Shown here piece by piece: positions 1 through 6,271 of a DNA stretch of 22,533 nucleotides (position 1 is its first letter; every line of letters begins with the position of its first letter). Source of the stretch: an uncultured Lachnospiraceae bacterium (GTDB lineage Bacteria > Bacillota > Clostridia > Lachnospirales > Lachnospiraceae); NCBI GenBank assembly GCA_910586315.1, contig CAJUIP010000045.1, positions 1-22,533 on the forward strand. Direction: 5' to 3'. The position numbers and the translations under genes were made by a program. The notes below the pieces were generated by a model. The model did no database searches. It was not told where the DNA came from and saw nothing but the letters and a program-made list of their open reading frames with translations.

Positions 1-35
1 ACGTCTCTTTTCTGAGTATGTCCTTTACGTGGCAC
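1..35 (-). CDS. rpsG: 30S ribosomal protein S7, N-terminal fragment
   Basis: This is the start of S7, a primary 16S rRNA-binding protein that organises the head of the small subunit. Eleven codons are visible before the window ends. They read from a GTG start as MPRKGHTQKRD, the usual S7 N-terminus. A strong Shine-Dalgarno (AAGGAGGG, complement of 43-50) sits 7 bases before the GTG. It follows rpsL on the same strand after 232 bases, as expected for the str operon. The gene continues off the left edge, where fusA and tuf would normally follow (inference). Confidence 0.9.
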   Translation of the reverse strand, partial: MPRKGHTQKRD

Positions 36-267
36 GTTACTTCCCTCCTTAATCATTGTCAGATTAGTAACTGTTCCGGACAGCTGACGCGCAGCCTGCC
101 AAACTGTTACCTGGATTAATTCATAGGTACTCACATGTTTCCATAAAATGTGTTCGTGCTCGGTTTTGTATCTATATCCTGCAACCCACAGGTTCAATAT
201 CACCGGCACAACGATGCAGAATTTTCTGCACCCACTTTACTGCTGTTAGTGGCCCAATTAGTTTTGA
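36..267 (-). other. rpsL-rpsG spacer
   Basis: This 232-base spacer lies within the str operon. No open frame of useful length and no tRNA is seen. It contains short inverted repeats, for example TGCAGA/TCTGCA near 213-228, but no T-tract terminator. In some bacteria the S7 autoregulatory site lies between rpsL and rpsG. Nothing here lets me assign such a site. Confidence 0.4.
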
Positions 268-687
268 TTATTTTTTATCTTTCGGTCTCTTTGCACCGTA
301 TTTGGAACGAGCCTGCTTTCTGTTGGCTACGCCCGCCGTATCAAGAGTACCTCTGATGATATGATATCTGGTACCCGGAAGATCTTTTACACGGCCGCCG
401 CGGATAAGAACAACAGAGTGCTCCTGAAGATTATGTCCCTCACCCGGAATGTAGCTTGTAACTTCGATGCCGTTGGAAAGACGAACTCTGGCGATTTTTC
501 TCAAAGCAGAGTTAGGTTTCTTTGGTGTTGCAGTTTTAACAGCTGTGCAAACGCCTCTCTTCTGCGGAGCAGAAATTTCGGTAGCCTTCTTGTGAAGAGA
601 ATTGTATCCTCTCTGAAGAGCCGGAGCTGTGGATTTCTTTTCTGTGGTCTCTCTTCCTTTTCTTACTAACTGGTTAAATGTTGGCAT
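268..687 (-). CDS. rpsL: 30S ribosomal protein S12
   Basis: S12 is the decoding-centre protein of the 30S subunit and the classic streptomycin target. The product is 139 residues, starting MPTFNQLVRKGRE, which is the normal length. The conserved TPKKPNSALRK and GGRVKDLPG blocks are present. The two lysines usually changed in streptomycin resistance appear wild type. The frame stays open 28 codons upstream, but the start at 687 is chosen because AGGAGGTGA (complement of 692-700) precedes it at ideal spacing and S12 normally begins here. It is the first gene of a transcription unit from a consensus promoter at 780-808, and rpsG follows. rpoC does not lie immediately upstream as it does in most relatives. 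Confidence 0.98.
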   Translation of the reverse strand: MPTFNQLVRKGRETTEKKSTAPALQRGYNSLHKKATEISAPQKRGVCTAVKTATPKKPNSALRKIARVRLSNGIEVTSYIPGEGHNLQEHSVVLIRGGRVKDLPGTRYHIIRGTLDTAGVANRKQARSKYGAKRPKDKK

Positions 688-752
688 TCTTTTCACCTCC
701 TGCGATATTGACTGTGGTTGCTGCTTAATCAGCTTATTTTCGCGCATCAAAA

Positions 753-767
753 ATGGGACGTTCCCAT
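753..767 (-). promoter_or_regulatory. Hairpin in the rpsL leader
   Basis: A perfect inverted repeat ATGGGA-CGT-TCCCAT lies about 6-20 bases after the predicted transcription start of the rpsL leader. It could stabilise the 5' end or take part in regulation. No known leader family is recognised. Confidence 0.4.
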
Positions 768-779
768 GCACGCCCCATT

Positions 780-808
780 ATTATATACAGTCTTTTTCCG
801 GCTGTCAA
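780..808 (-). promoter_or_regulatory. rpsL (str operon) sigma-A promoter
   Basis: On the minus strand a perfect TTGACA (complement of 803-808) is followed after 17 bases by a perfect TATAAT (complement of 780-785). The expected start near 773 gives a leader of about 85 bases. The exact match to consensus suits a highly expressed ribosomal operon. It also shows that the str operon is transcribed independently of rpoBC here. Confidence 0.9.
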
Positions 809-912
809 GGAAAAAACTTAAATTTTCTTCAAAAAAGCTAGGTTTTTCATCAATGATACGCCCGAATAGGTTGTCTCATGTTTATTGAAATTATTTTGTG
901 CCTTTTGCCCCT

Positions 913-1320
913 CTATTCTCCCAGGCAAAACATATCCACAGTTACATCAGCCAGAAGTTTCCCCTCTGCATCTGTCACCTCTCCCCGTACAATGGTAATG
1001 GACCTTCCCCGGCGCACAAGGATACCTTTGGCAATTACAGTTCCTTCTGATATATTTTTTATAAAATTTATATGAGCGCTTTGGGTCACATATCTGCGGC
1101 CGTCAGCCCTGGCGGTGATTCCGGTTACTACATCAGCCAGTGAATAAATCAGGCCCCCGTGAACCATTCCCATGATGTTCAGCCCCTCCGGATGTACTTT
1201 CATACGGATTTCACTACATTCCGGGGATACTTTTGTAATTTCCATGTGATTGTGCTGCATAAAAGGATTATTTGCCAGATATTCCTGGGGATCCAGACCT
1301 GTAAACTTCTTTTCGCTCAT
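913..1320 (-). CDS. PaaI-type hotdog-fold acyl-CoA thioesterase
   Basis: This 135-residue protein belongs to the PaaI/YdiI-like hotdog thioesterase family, which hydrolyses acyl- or aryl-CoA thioesters in the cytoplasm. The signature is the HGGLIYSLADVV segment (residues 54-65). In it His-Gly-Gly opens the hotdog helix and Asp63 is at the catalytic acid position typical of the family. The length is typical for a single hotdog domain. The start at 1320 has GGAGG about 10 bases upstream. A promoter lies at 1389-1417. The substrate cannot be told from sequence, and neighbouring genes do not suggest a phenylacetate or menaquinone pathway. A housekeeping CoA-salvage role is possible (inference). 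Confidence 0.85.
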   Translation of the reverse strand: MSEKKFTGLDPQEYLANNPFMQHNHMEITKVSPECSEIRMKVHPEGLNIMGMVHGGLIYSLADVVTGITARADGRRYVTQSAHINFIKNISEGTVIAKGILVRRGRSITIVRGEVTDAEGKLLADVTVDMFCLGE

Positions 1321-1388
1321 GTATTTCTGCCTCCGATGACGGCTGTTTGCCGGATTTTATTTTCAAAACTATTCTGTATTCAGAATCC

Positions 1389-1417
1389 ATCATATCACAA
1401 GTATGCACCGGATACAA
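1389..1417 (-). promoter_or_regulatory. Promoter of the thioesterase gene
   Basis: Minus-strand TTGTAT (complement of 1412-1417), a 17-base spacer, then TATGAT (complement of 1389-1394). It implies a leader of about 60 bases before the start at 1320. Confidence 0.6.
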
Positions 1418-1455
1418 ACAGAAAATGCAAAGGATACGCACATGCATTGCTCTGC

Positions 1456-1490
1456 GGGTAACAGCTCAAACGCACTCTGAGCTGTTACCC
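1456..1490. terminator. 13-bp perfect hairpin between collagen-like gene and thioesterase
   Basis: GGGTAACAGCTCA (1456-1468) and its exact complement (1478-1490) enclose a 9-base loop. It lies 40 bases past the stop of the collagen-like gene, so it probably acts as its terminator although no T-tract follows on either strand. Its outer bases GTAACAGYTCA match the ends of the larger repeats at 16554-16862. Confidence 0.6.
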
Positions 1491-1529
1491 ATGAGAAGCA
1501 TCATACCAGAGCCGTGGAACTTTTCTGCA

Positions 1530-2540
1530 TTATGCTGCGGAAAAGGAAACGTCATCCAAATCCATGCTCTGGCCCCCATTGGCGGTCACGGTAAACTCAA
1601 CCCGGGCCTTCACGGTTCCTGCCGGAGCCGCCGAGGTAATCCCACGGTAGTAAGCGAAATCCCGGTTGCTGTTTGTCATGTCTTGCTGCCTTACGGTAAT
1701 CACGAGGGCATCTGTCGGCTGGTTCTGGGCATTAAAGTAGATCGCCTTAGCCGTCAGCCCCACCTGGCTTCCTTCTCCCCTCGCAAAAAAGGACAATTCA
1801 TAAAAACATCCGCCGCCAAGTGCAATGTCCTGATAAAGGACAGCATTATCCTTAAGATTCGCAGCGGAATTTCCCGAATGAACTCTGCCCTGAAGCGTCA
1901 CTTTAGATACAAGATTTTTGTTGTTGGCGGTCCAACCGGAAGGAACGCTGTCACTAAAGGATTCCATCCCTCCATTCGTTACCAGTTCTCCCTTAGATTG
2001 ACAAGGGCAGCTGCAGGTTCCGGTGGCTCCTGTCGCTCCCGTGGCTCCTGTCGCTCCTGTAGCTCCTGTCGCTCCCGTGGCTCCGGTGACTCCCGTAGCT
2101 CCTGTAGCTCCGGCTGCTCCTGTAGCTCCCGTGGCTCCCGTCGCTCCTGTAGCTCCGGCTGCTCCTGTAGCTCCTGTTGCTCCGGCTGCTCCTGTAGCTC
2201 CTGTTGCTCCCGTGGCTCCCGCGGCTCCGGCTGCTCCTGTAGCTCCTGTTGCTCCGGCTGCTCCCGCGGCTCCCGTCGCTCCTGTCGCTCCCGTGGCTCC
2301 CGCGGCTCCCGTTGCTCCTGTTGCTCCCGTGGCTCCTCGCGGGCCCTGGCATGGGCAATCAGGATTCCATCCCTGGCAGCAGCCCTGACAGCAATTCTGA
2401 CAGCAATTCTGACAGCATCCGAACCTGCAAGAACTCTTTTCCCCGCAAAAGTTCTCTTGTCCATTCCTGAAAAATGCTTCTTCCCCATTGCAGAAGAAAT
2501 TGTCTCTTTCCGTATAAAAATCTCCAGATGGATAATACAT
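1530..2540 (-). CDS. Collagen-like (BclA-type) exosporium/surface protein
   Basis: This 336-residue protein has three parts. Residues 1-65 are rich in Cys, Asn and Gln, with a repeated CCQNCCQNCCQGCCQG block. Residues about 66-174 are some 36 Gly-X-Y triplets, nearly all Gly-Ala-Thr or Gly-Ala-Ala, opened by GPRG. Residues about 175-336 form a beta-rich domain that starts after a CSCPC motif and resembles a carbohydrate-binding-like jelly roll (NGGMES...WT...). No signal peptide is seen, as in exosporium BclA proteins that assemble from the mother cell. The start has GGGAG 7 bases upstream. A sigma-K-like promoter lies just before it, and a glycosyltransferase is immediately upstream on the same strand. 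Collagen-like spore glycoproteins in Bacillus and Clostridioides are threonine-glycosylated, which fits the Thr-rich triplets. The exosporium location is inference. Confidence 0.85.
   Translation of the reverse strand: MYYPSGDFYTERDNFFCNGEEAFFRNGQENFCGEKSSCRFGCCQNCCQNCCQGCCQGWNPDCPCQGPRGATGATGATGAAGATGATGATGAAGAAGATGATGAAGAAGATGATGATGAAGATGATGAAGATGATGATGATGAAGATGATGVTGATGATGATGATGATGATGATGTCSCPCQSKGELVTNGGMESFSDSVPSGWTANNKNLVSKVTLQGRVHSGNSAANLKDNAVLYQDIALGGGCFYELSFFARGEGSQVGLTAKAIYFNAQNQPTDALVITVRQQDMTNSNRDFAYYRGITSAAPAGTVKARVEFTVTANGGQSMDLDDVSFSAA
1997..2341. repeat. Low-complexity 9-base repeat encoding Gly-Ala-Thr triplets
   Basis: The coding DNA of the collagen stretch is a run of near-identical 9-base units (GGA/GGC-GC-AC type codons). 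The same tract creates long artificial open frames in other frames and on the other strand. Such tracts change length readily by slippage or recombination, so the triplet number probably varies between strains. Confidence 0.8.
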
Positions 2541-2568
2541 TTATATACTCCCATATTTTCTTTTATCT

Positions 2569-2595
2569 TATGATATGCCGGACAGCCGGTTTTGT
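2569..2595 (-). promoter_or_regulatory. Sigma-K-like promoter of the collagen-like gene
   Basis: On the minus strand, AC (complement of 2594-2595, context GGGACA) is followed after 16 bases by CATATCATA (complement of 2569-2577). This matches the late mother-cell sigma-K pattern AC-N16-CATANNNTA described for Bacillus and Clostridioides. No good sigma-A -35/-10 pair is seen. The leader would be about 22 bases. The match supports expression during spore-coat and exosporium assembly. Confidence 0.55.
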
Positions 2596-2602
2596 CCCGT
2601 TT

Positions 2603-3700
2603 TCATTCCGGCTTTGTCCCATTTTCTCCCTTTCTTTTCTGAAAATATTCCCGGTTCAGTGCACAGGCCAATGTCCCCGGCTTTACGCGCTCTGCCATCT
2701 CATTAAATCTCTCCGCTTTTTTCCACTGCCCCATCCTGTCATAACATACACATAGCTGGATACAGGGAACATATCCCCTAAGTTCATCCTGCATGAACCC
2801 ATCCGTACCCGTCTCCTTTCCATTTCTCAGTGCCTGCCTGTACCAGTATGCCGCTTCTGTAAAGCGTCCCCCGTCAAAAAACCATTTTCCGATATCACAG
2901 CAAAGTTCCGGTCTGGGCGTCCCATATTTCAGTCCCAGAAACAGTGCCTCCACAGCTTTCTCATCGTTTGAAAGCCCACAATAACAGTCCGCCAGACACC
3001 GGCAGGCATCTAACTTATCCTCAACCCACCCATCCGTCCGGCTCAAAAATGCTTTAAACTCCTTTGCTGCCTCATGGAATTTCTTGTGGTAATAAAGTTC
3101 CTTCCCATAATAATATTGCTCCCGCGCCTCAAACGGTTCTCCATTTTCTTTCATTTTCTCAAAAATCCGCAAGTTTCTTTCTGAATCTGTTTTTTTCGCC
3201 TTATGGTGCTCAATTGTGATTTCTTCCTTCCAAACCTTTCCAAAGGGCGTCACCACCTCATGAATGCGTCCCTTCCATACGGCTTGCGGGCATCTTTTAA
3301 TGAGTCTTTCCCTGAAAAAACGAATGGCTGGTCTCCCGTTTTCATCAAAACCAGCTGCATATAAAAACATCACAACATCCGGTTTTCCCCTGTCCAGTCT
3401 CTTTTTAAGCGCCTGAAGCTTCTCCATCTCCTCCTCTGGAATCACGTCGTCTGCATCCAGCCAGAATAAATAATCTCCCTTTCCTTTGGAAAATGCAAAA
3501 TTCCTCGCCGCGGCAAAATCCTCCTGCCATGGAAAGGAAAAAACATGTTCTGTAAATCTTGCGGCAATCTCTTTCGTCCTGTCTGTGGAACCTGTATCCA
3601 CAATTATTATTTCATCGGTAAATCCAGCCACGCTTTCCAGGCAGCGCGCCAGCACTTTCTCTTCGTCCTTTACAATCATGCAGAGACTGACAGACGCCAT
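2603..3700 (-). CDS. Family 2 glycosyltransferase with C-terminal TPR repeats
   Basis: This cytoplasmic transferase of 365 residues has a GT-A fold GT2 domain at residues 1 to about 170. It opens SLCMIVKDEE and contains the nucleotide-sugar/metal motif WLDADD (Asp82-x-Asp84). Two or more TPR-like helical hairpins follow (about 195-345; AREQYYYGKELYYHKKFHEA and GRFTEAAYWYRQAL segments). This architecture is common in SPBc2-type glycosyltransferases that modify surface proteins. The stop lies 62 bases before the collagen-like gene on the same strand. In Clostridioides difficile a glycosyltransferase (SgtA) next to a bclA gene modifies exosporium collagen-like proteins, so the Thr-rich collagen tract here is the likely acceptor (inference). 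GGAG lies 6 bases before the chosen start. Confidence 0.85.
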   Translation of the reverse strand: MASVSLCMIVKDEEKVLARCLESVAGFTDEIIIVDTGSTDRTKEIAARFTEHVFSFPWQEDFAAARNFAFSKGKGDYLFWLDADDVIPEEEMEKLQALKKRLDRGKPDVVMFLYAAGFDENGRPAIRFFRERLIKRCPQAVWKGRIHEVVTPFGKVWKEEITIEHHKAKKTDSERNLRIFEKMKENGEPFEAREQYYYGKELYYHKKFHEAAKEFKAFLSRTDGWVEDKLDACRCLADCYCGLSNDEKAVEALFLGLKYGTPRPELCCDIGKWFFDGGRFTEAAYWYRQALRNGKETGTDGFMQDELRGYVPCIQLCVCYDRMGQWKKAERFNEMAERVKPGTLACALNREYFQKRKGENGTKPE

Positions 3701-3730
3701 AAAACGCTCCTGCTTTTATATCTTCATATT

Positions 3731-3758
3731 TAATATATGTCCATCCATTCTGTCAGGT
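3731..3758 (-). promoter_or_regulatory. Possible sigma-K-like promoter of the glycosyltransferase
   Basis: The minus-strand -10-like CATATATTA (complement of 3731-3739) fits CATANNNTA. An AC dinucleotide lies 17 bases upstream (complement of 3757-3758), one base longer than ideal. The match is weaker than that of the collagen-like gene, but a shared class would explain joint expression. Confidence 0.35.
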
Positions 3759-3879
3759 ACCCCTTCCGGACGGCGGCAGCAGAGATTCGTCATAAGTCAA
3801 TACCGTACAAAACGCTGTGGTCGCGGACATATGGTTTCCACTGCACATTATCGGCAGCACATTTTCGTTAGTAAACCAG

Positions 3880-3908
3880 TTGATTGTTTCTCCAAAAAGC
3901 CTTACAAT
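3880..3908 (+). promoter_or_regulatory. Promoter of the hydroxyacid dehydrogenase
   Basis: TTGATT (3880-3885), 17 bases, TACAAT (3903-3908). The expected start near 3915 leaves a leader of only about 25 bases, with AGGAGGAA at 3927-3934. Confidence 0.75.
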
Positions 3909-3939
3909 AGAAGTAATCTCACAAACAGGAGGAATACCC

Positions 3940-4881
3940 ATGAAGCTTGTTATTATCGAACCTCTCGGTGTCAATGACGATAAGCTCCTTGCCATGGCCA
4001 AGGATATGCTGCCGTCTGACATTGAAATTGTTTATTACAACACTCGCGCCACCGACACAGAGGCTCTGATCGAACGTGGAAAAGACGCCGACATTATCGC
4101 AGTTTCCAATCTCCCGATAAACGCCGACGTAATTAACGGATGCAAAAACTTAAAAATGCTGTCTGTCGCCTTCACCGGAGTAGACCACATCGCCATGGAT
4201 GCCTGCAGGGCAAACAGCGTTCTTGTCAGCAACTGCGCCGGCTACTCCACAGTTGCTGTAGCTGATCTTGTATTCGGCATGGTAATCGCCCTCTATCGGA
4301 ACATAATTCCCTGTAACCAGGTAGTTAGAAAAAGCGGTACAAAAGATGGTCTGGTAGGCTTTGAGCTGGAAGGAAAGAAATTCGGCGTCATCGGAACCGG
4401 AGCCATCGGACTTCGGGTTGCTGCCATCGCCCTGGCTTTCGGCTGTGAGGTTTTCGCATATAGCAGAACCAAAAAGGAAATCCCCGGTATCACATACGTG
4501 GACATGGACACGCTTCTTTCCACCTGTGACATCGTTTCCCTGCATACACCGCTAAATCCTCAAACCAGAGGGCTAATCGGAAAAGACCAGCTTGCCCTTA
4601 TGAAGCCCTCTGCGCTTCTCATCAATACCTCCCGCGGTCCTGTGGTGGACAGCGAAGCCTTAGCCGGGGCTTTAAACGGCGGAAAAATTGCAGGAGCCGG
4701 GGTCGATGTATTTGAAATGGAGCCGCCTGTACCGGAATCCCATCCGCTCCTCACCGCAAAGAACGTGATTGCCACTCCCCATGTGGCCTTTGCAACGAAA
4801 GAAGCTTTGGAAAAGCGTGCCGTAATTGTTTTTGACAACATTGCCAAGTGGGTCAAGGGAGAACCTCAGAATGTAATGTAG
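3940..4881 (+). CDS. D-2-hydroxyacid dehydrogenase (NAD-dependent)
   Basis: This is a 313-residue member of the D-isomer-specific 2-hydroxyacid dehydrogenase family, which reduces 2-keto acids to D-2-hydroxyacids with NADH in the cytoplasm. The Rossmann motif GTGAIG is at residues 152-157. The catalytic Arg232 is in NTSRGPVVD, the acidic partner in the DVFEMEPP segment (Glu261) and the acid-base His281 in ATPHVAF. The frame is open upstream to 3817, but the ATG at 3940 is chosen for its AGGAGGAA site and because earlier codons would lie before the promoter. It is the only plus-strand gene in the left half and has its own promoter and terminator, so it is monocistronic. Substrate (glycerate, glyoxylate, hydroxyisocaproate-like or phosphoglycerate) is not resolved; there is no ACT domain, which argues against classical SerA. 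Confidence 0.9.
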   Translation: MKLVIIEPLGVNDDKLLAMAKDMLPSDIEIVYYNTRATDTEALIERGKDADIIAVSNLPINADVINGCKNLKMLSVAFTGVDHIAMDACRANSVLVSNCAGYSTVAVADLVFGMVIALYRNIIPCNQVVRKSGTKDGLVGFELEGKKFGVIGTGAIGLRVAAIALAFGCEVFAYSRTKKEIPGITYVDMDTLLSTCDIVSLHTPLNPQTRGLIGKDQLALMKPSALLINTSRGPVVDSEALAGALNGGKIAGAGVDVFEMEPPVPESHPLLTAKNVIATPHVAFATKEALEKRAVIVFDNIAKWVKGEPQNVM

Positions 4882-4908
4882 TCCTTTTTCCATAACATTC
4901 TGCAGGCA

Positions 4909-5072
4909 TGGGGGTACTATGAAAGTTCAGCGCTCCGGCGCTGAACGGGCGAAAACGGGGCCGCGAAGCGGCATCTTCCACTCCCGTTTTCTGCACATCC
5001 GCCGGAGGCTCATAGGACACACTTTCATTCATGGTGGTGCCTGATGGCAGATATGGGGGGTACTATGAAAGT
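4909..5072. repeat. Hairpin-rich intergenic repeat with direct repeats
   Basis: This is part of the 336-base gap after the dehydrogenase. A direct repeat TGGGGG(G)TACTATGAAAGT occurs at 4909-4926 and 5054-5072. Between the two lie a 9-bp hairpin GTTCAGCGC-TCCG-GCGCTGAAC (4925-4946), a second stem GAAAACGGG (4951-4959) with CCCGTTTTC (4983-4991) enclosing GCCGC-GAA-GCGGC (4960-4972), and ACTTTCAT (5021-5028), which is complementary to the ATGAAAGT at 4919-4926. The first copy can therefore fold as a closed multi-arm structure. No coding potential is seen. Confidence 0.65.
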
Positions 5073-5111
5073 CCGCTGCCGTGCCTGTAAGGGCTAAAGA
5101 GCGAAATATTA

Positions 5112-5179
5112 AAAAGGAGACAGCGCTGTGGAATTCACGCTTTTCAAAGCCTTGAATTTCCACAGGACTATCTCCTTTT
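5112..5179. terminator. Bidirectional terminator between the dehydrogenase and AP2 genes
   Basis: AAAAGGAGA (5112-5120) pairs with TCTCCTTTT (5171-5179). Inside, TGTGGAATTCA (5127-5137) pairs, with one bulged base, with TGAATTTCCACA (5153-5164). With A-rich and T-rich ends on both sides it can terminate the plus-strand dehydrogenase and the minus-strand AP2 gene, whose stop is at 5218. Confidence 0.8.
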
Positions 5180-5217
5180 CTCAATCATATAGGATCAGAG
5201 ACAGGGGATAAACGGCA

Positions 5218-5916
5218 TTACCCGGAACAACTGCCGTCGTGCAAAGCACCGCCACAGCCGGAAGGCGGATTTTCCTTTTTCTCCTCATATTGTTTCAAAA
5301 ATGCGTCATACAGCTTCTCCTCTGCCATAAGTCTCGCCTTCACGGCATCCTCATAGTTCTCAAAGGAGCCAAGATAATACACTTTTCCCCTGAACCCAAT
5401 ACAGGCCCGCCAGCGGTTGTTTTCTCTCCGGTAAACGCCCTTGTGGCCGGTCGTATTATTTACAAACGTTTTCCGGCTGGCAATCCGCTCCACGCAGGTT
5501 CCGTCAACAAAATGGATGGCCTTATTCATATTTTCCTTCCGCTGTTCCTCCTGAAGACATCCACAGCTTTTTGTAACTCCCGATATAAGACTGGCTGACT
5601 TGCAGACACACTGCCTCCCACAGTCGCACTGGCATTTCCAGCCTGTCAGGAATCCATCCACATCGAAAACTGCTTCCAGAACCAGGAGCCGACCGAAACG
5701 TAAGCCGGTCAAATCCCGGGCCCGCTTTTTCTGTGCTGTTCTGCGGTAACAGCCGCAGCTCTTTGTATGTCCATTTTTCAGGTGTGATTCCTCCACAACC
5801 GTTTCTTTTCCGCACTGGCACCTGCAGAGCCAGTAGTGTTTCGGACTGCTCTCCCGCTTCACTTCCCGGAGCACCGTCAGCATTCCAAACTGCTTCCCTG
5901 ACATTTCTCTCTTCAT
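5218..5916 (-). CDS. Zinc-knuckle / AP2 domain DNA-binding protein
   Basis: This 232-residue protein carries two tandem copies of a roughly 60-residue module, FG-x-LTVL / FGRLLVL ... CxCxCG ... L..G.TKSCGC. The cysteines are at 31, 33, 35, 54, 56 and at 95, 97, 99, 118, 120, and probably bind zinc. An AP2/ERF-type domain follows at about 157-205 (GHKGVYRRENNRWRACIGF...YYLGSF..YEDAV). The combination is known from mobile-element and phage proteins, often beside HNH nucleases, but no HNH catalytic motif is seen here. It is therefore probably a DNA-binding protein rather than a nuclease (inference). The start at 5916 has no clear Shine-Dalgarno. A six-codon frame MDDFAL (5933-5913) ends in a TGA overlapping its ATG, so translation may be coupled. 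A second Met lies at residue 5. Palindromes directly upstream may be its operators. Confidence 0.75.
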   Translation of the reverse strand: MKREMSGKQFGMLTVLREVKRESSPKHYWLCRCQCGKETVVEESHLKNGHTKSCGCYRRTAQKKRARDLTGLRFGRLLVLEAVFDVDGFLTGWKCQCDCGRQCVCKSASLISGVTKSCGCLQEEQRKENMNKAIHFVDGTCVERIASRKTFVNNTTGHKGVYRRENNRWRACIGFRGKVYYLGSFENYEDAVKARLMAEEKLYDAFLKQYEEKKENPPSGCGGALHDGSCSG

Positions 5917-5926
5917 AATGCAAAAT

Positions 5927-6118
5927 CGTCCATGACATAATATTAATTATGTCATGAACGACTGCATCATTTTCATATAACAACCACAATTTTCTGTCTA
6001 TTTTTGGGATTTTTCGGGAAATCCATTGAAAAACACGGGCAAAGATGCTAAGATAAATTTGTATGTAGAAGAAACAGGAGGCTTTTCTCATGACATAATT
6101 AATATTATGTCATGGACG
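5927..6118. repeat. Two perfect 30-bp inverted repeats enclosing a promoter
   Basis: The 30 bases at 5927-5956 and at 6089-6118 are exact reverse complements, separated by 132 bases. Each contains a palindrome of 11-bp arms, CATGACATAAT and ATTATGTCATG, around a 4-base centre. The left one extends to TCGT...ACGA (5926-5961). The enclosed DNA holds an outward (plus) promoter and AGGAGG site. It could be an invertible promoter, a small transposon-derived element or a pair of operators for the adjacent AP2 protein. No target-site duplication is obvious. Confidence 0.75.
6026..6054 (+). promoter_or_regulatory. Plus-strand promoter inside the inverted repeats
   Basis: TTGAAA (6026-6031), 17 bases, TAAGAT (6049-6054). 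AGGAGG (6076-6081) follows, then an ATG at 6090 that meets TAA after two codons. The promoter points away from the AP2 gene in the orientation seen. Confidence 0.55.
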
Positions 6119-6271
6119 GCCTCTTTTGTTGCATCAAAGAGCAGTTCTGTCGGTTCCAGCTGCCAGCCAGGGTATTCACAATAAGTGAAAAGCAGGTATC
6201 ACTCATTCACGGCTGCCAGCCGGGACTTTCCTCTCCGCCGCAGTGCGATACGAAGCACGAAGTGCTTTTTT
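6061..6271 (+). ncRNA. Candidate ~210-nt transcript
   Basis: The RNA would start at the promoter above and end at a plus-strand intrinsic terminator AAGCAC-GAA-GTGCTT (6253-6267) that runs into six Ts (6266-6271). It would contain the 26-base palindrome (6089-6114) and a direct repeat GCTGCCAGCC (6159-6168, 6212-6221). An open frame from ATG 6112 runs past the terminator and has no near Shine-Dalgarno, so a noncoding RNA or leader is more likely than a protein. No known RNA family is recognised. Confidence 0.3.

Noticed and set aside
97..113. GTAACAG-like bases in the rpsL-rpsG spacer, similar to the repeat ends at 16554
   Set aside because: No complementary partner nearby (the nearby GTAACTGTT does not pair); treated as coincidence.
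1997..2341. CRISPR-like array
   Set aside because: The repeat is a continuous 9-base coding unit with no spacers.
2023..2388. Plus-strand frame of Ala-Pro-Val repeats, plus Ser/Arg- and Glu/Gln-rich minus frames in the same place
   Set aside because: These are shadows of the 9-base repeat in the collagen-like gene, without ribosome binding sites.
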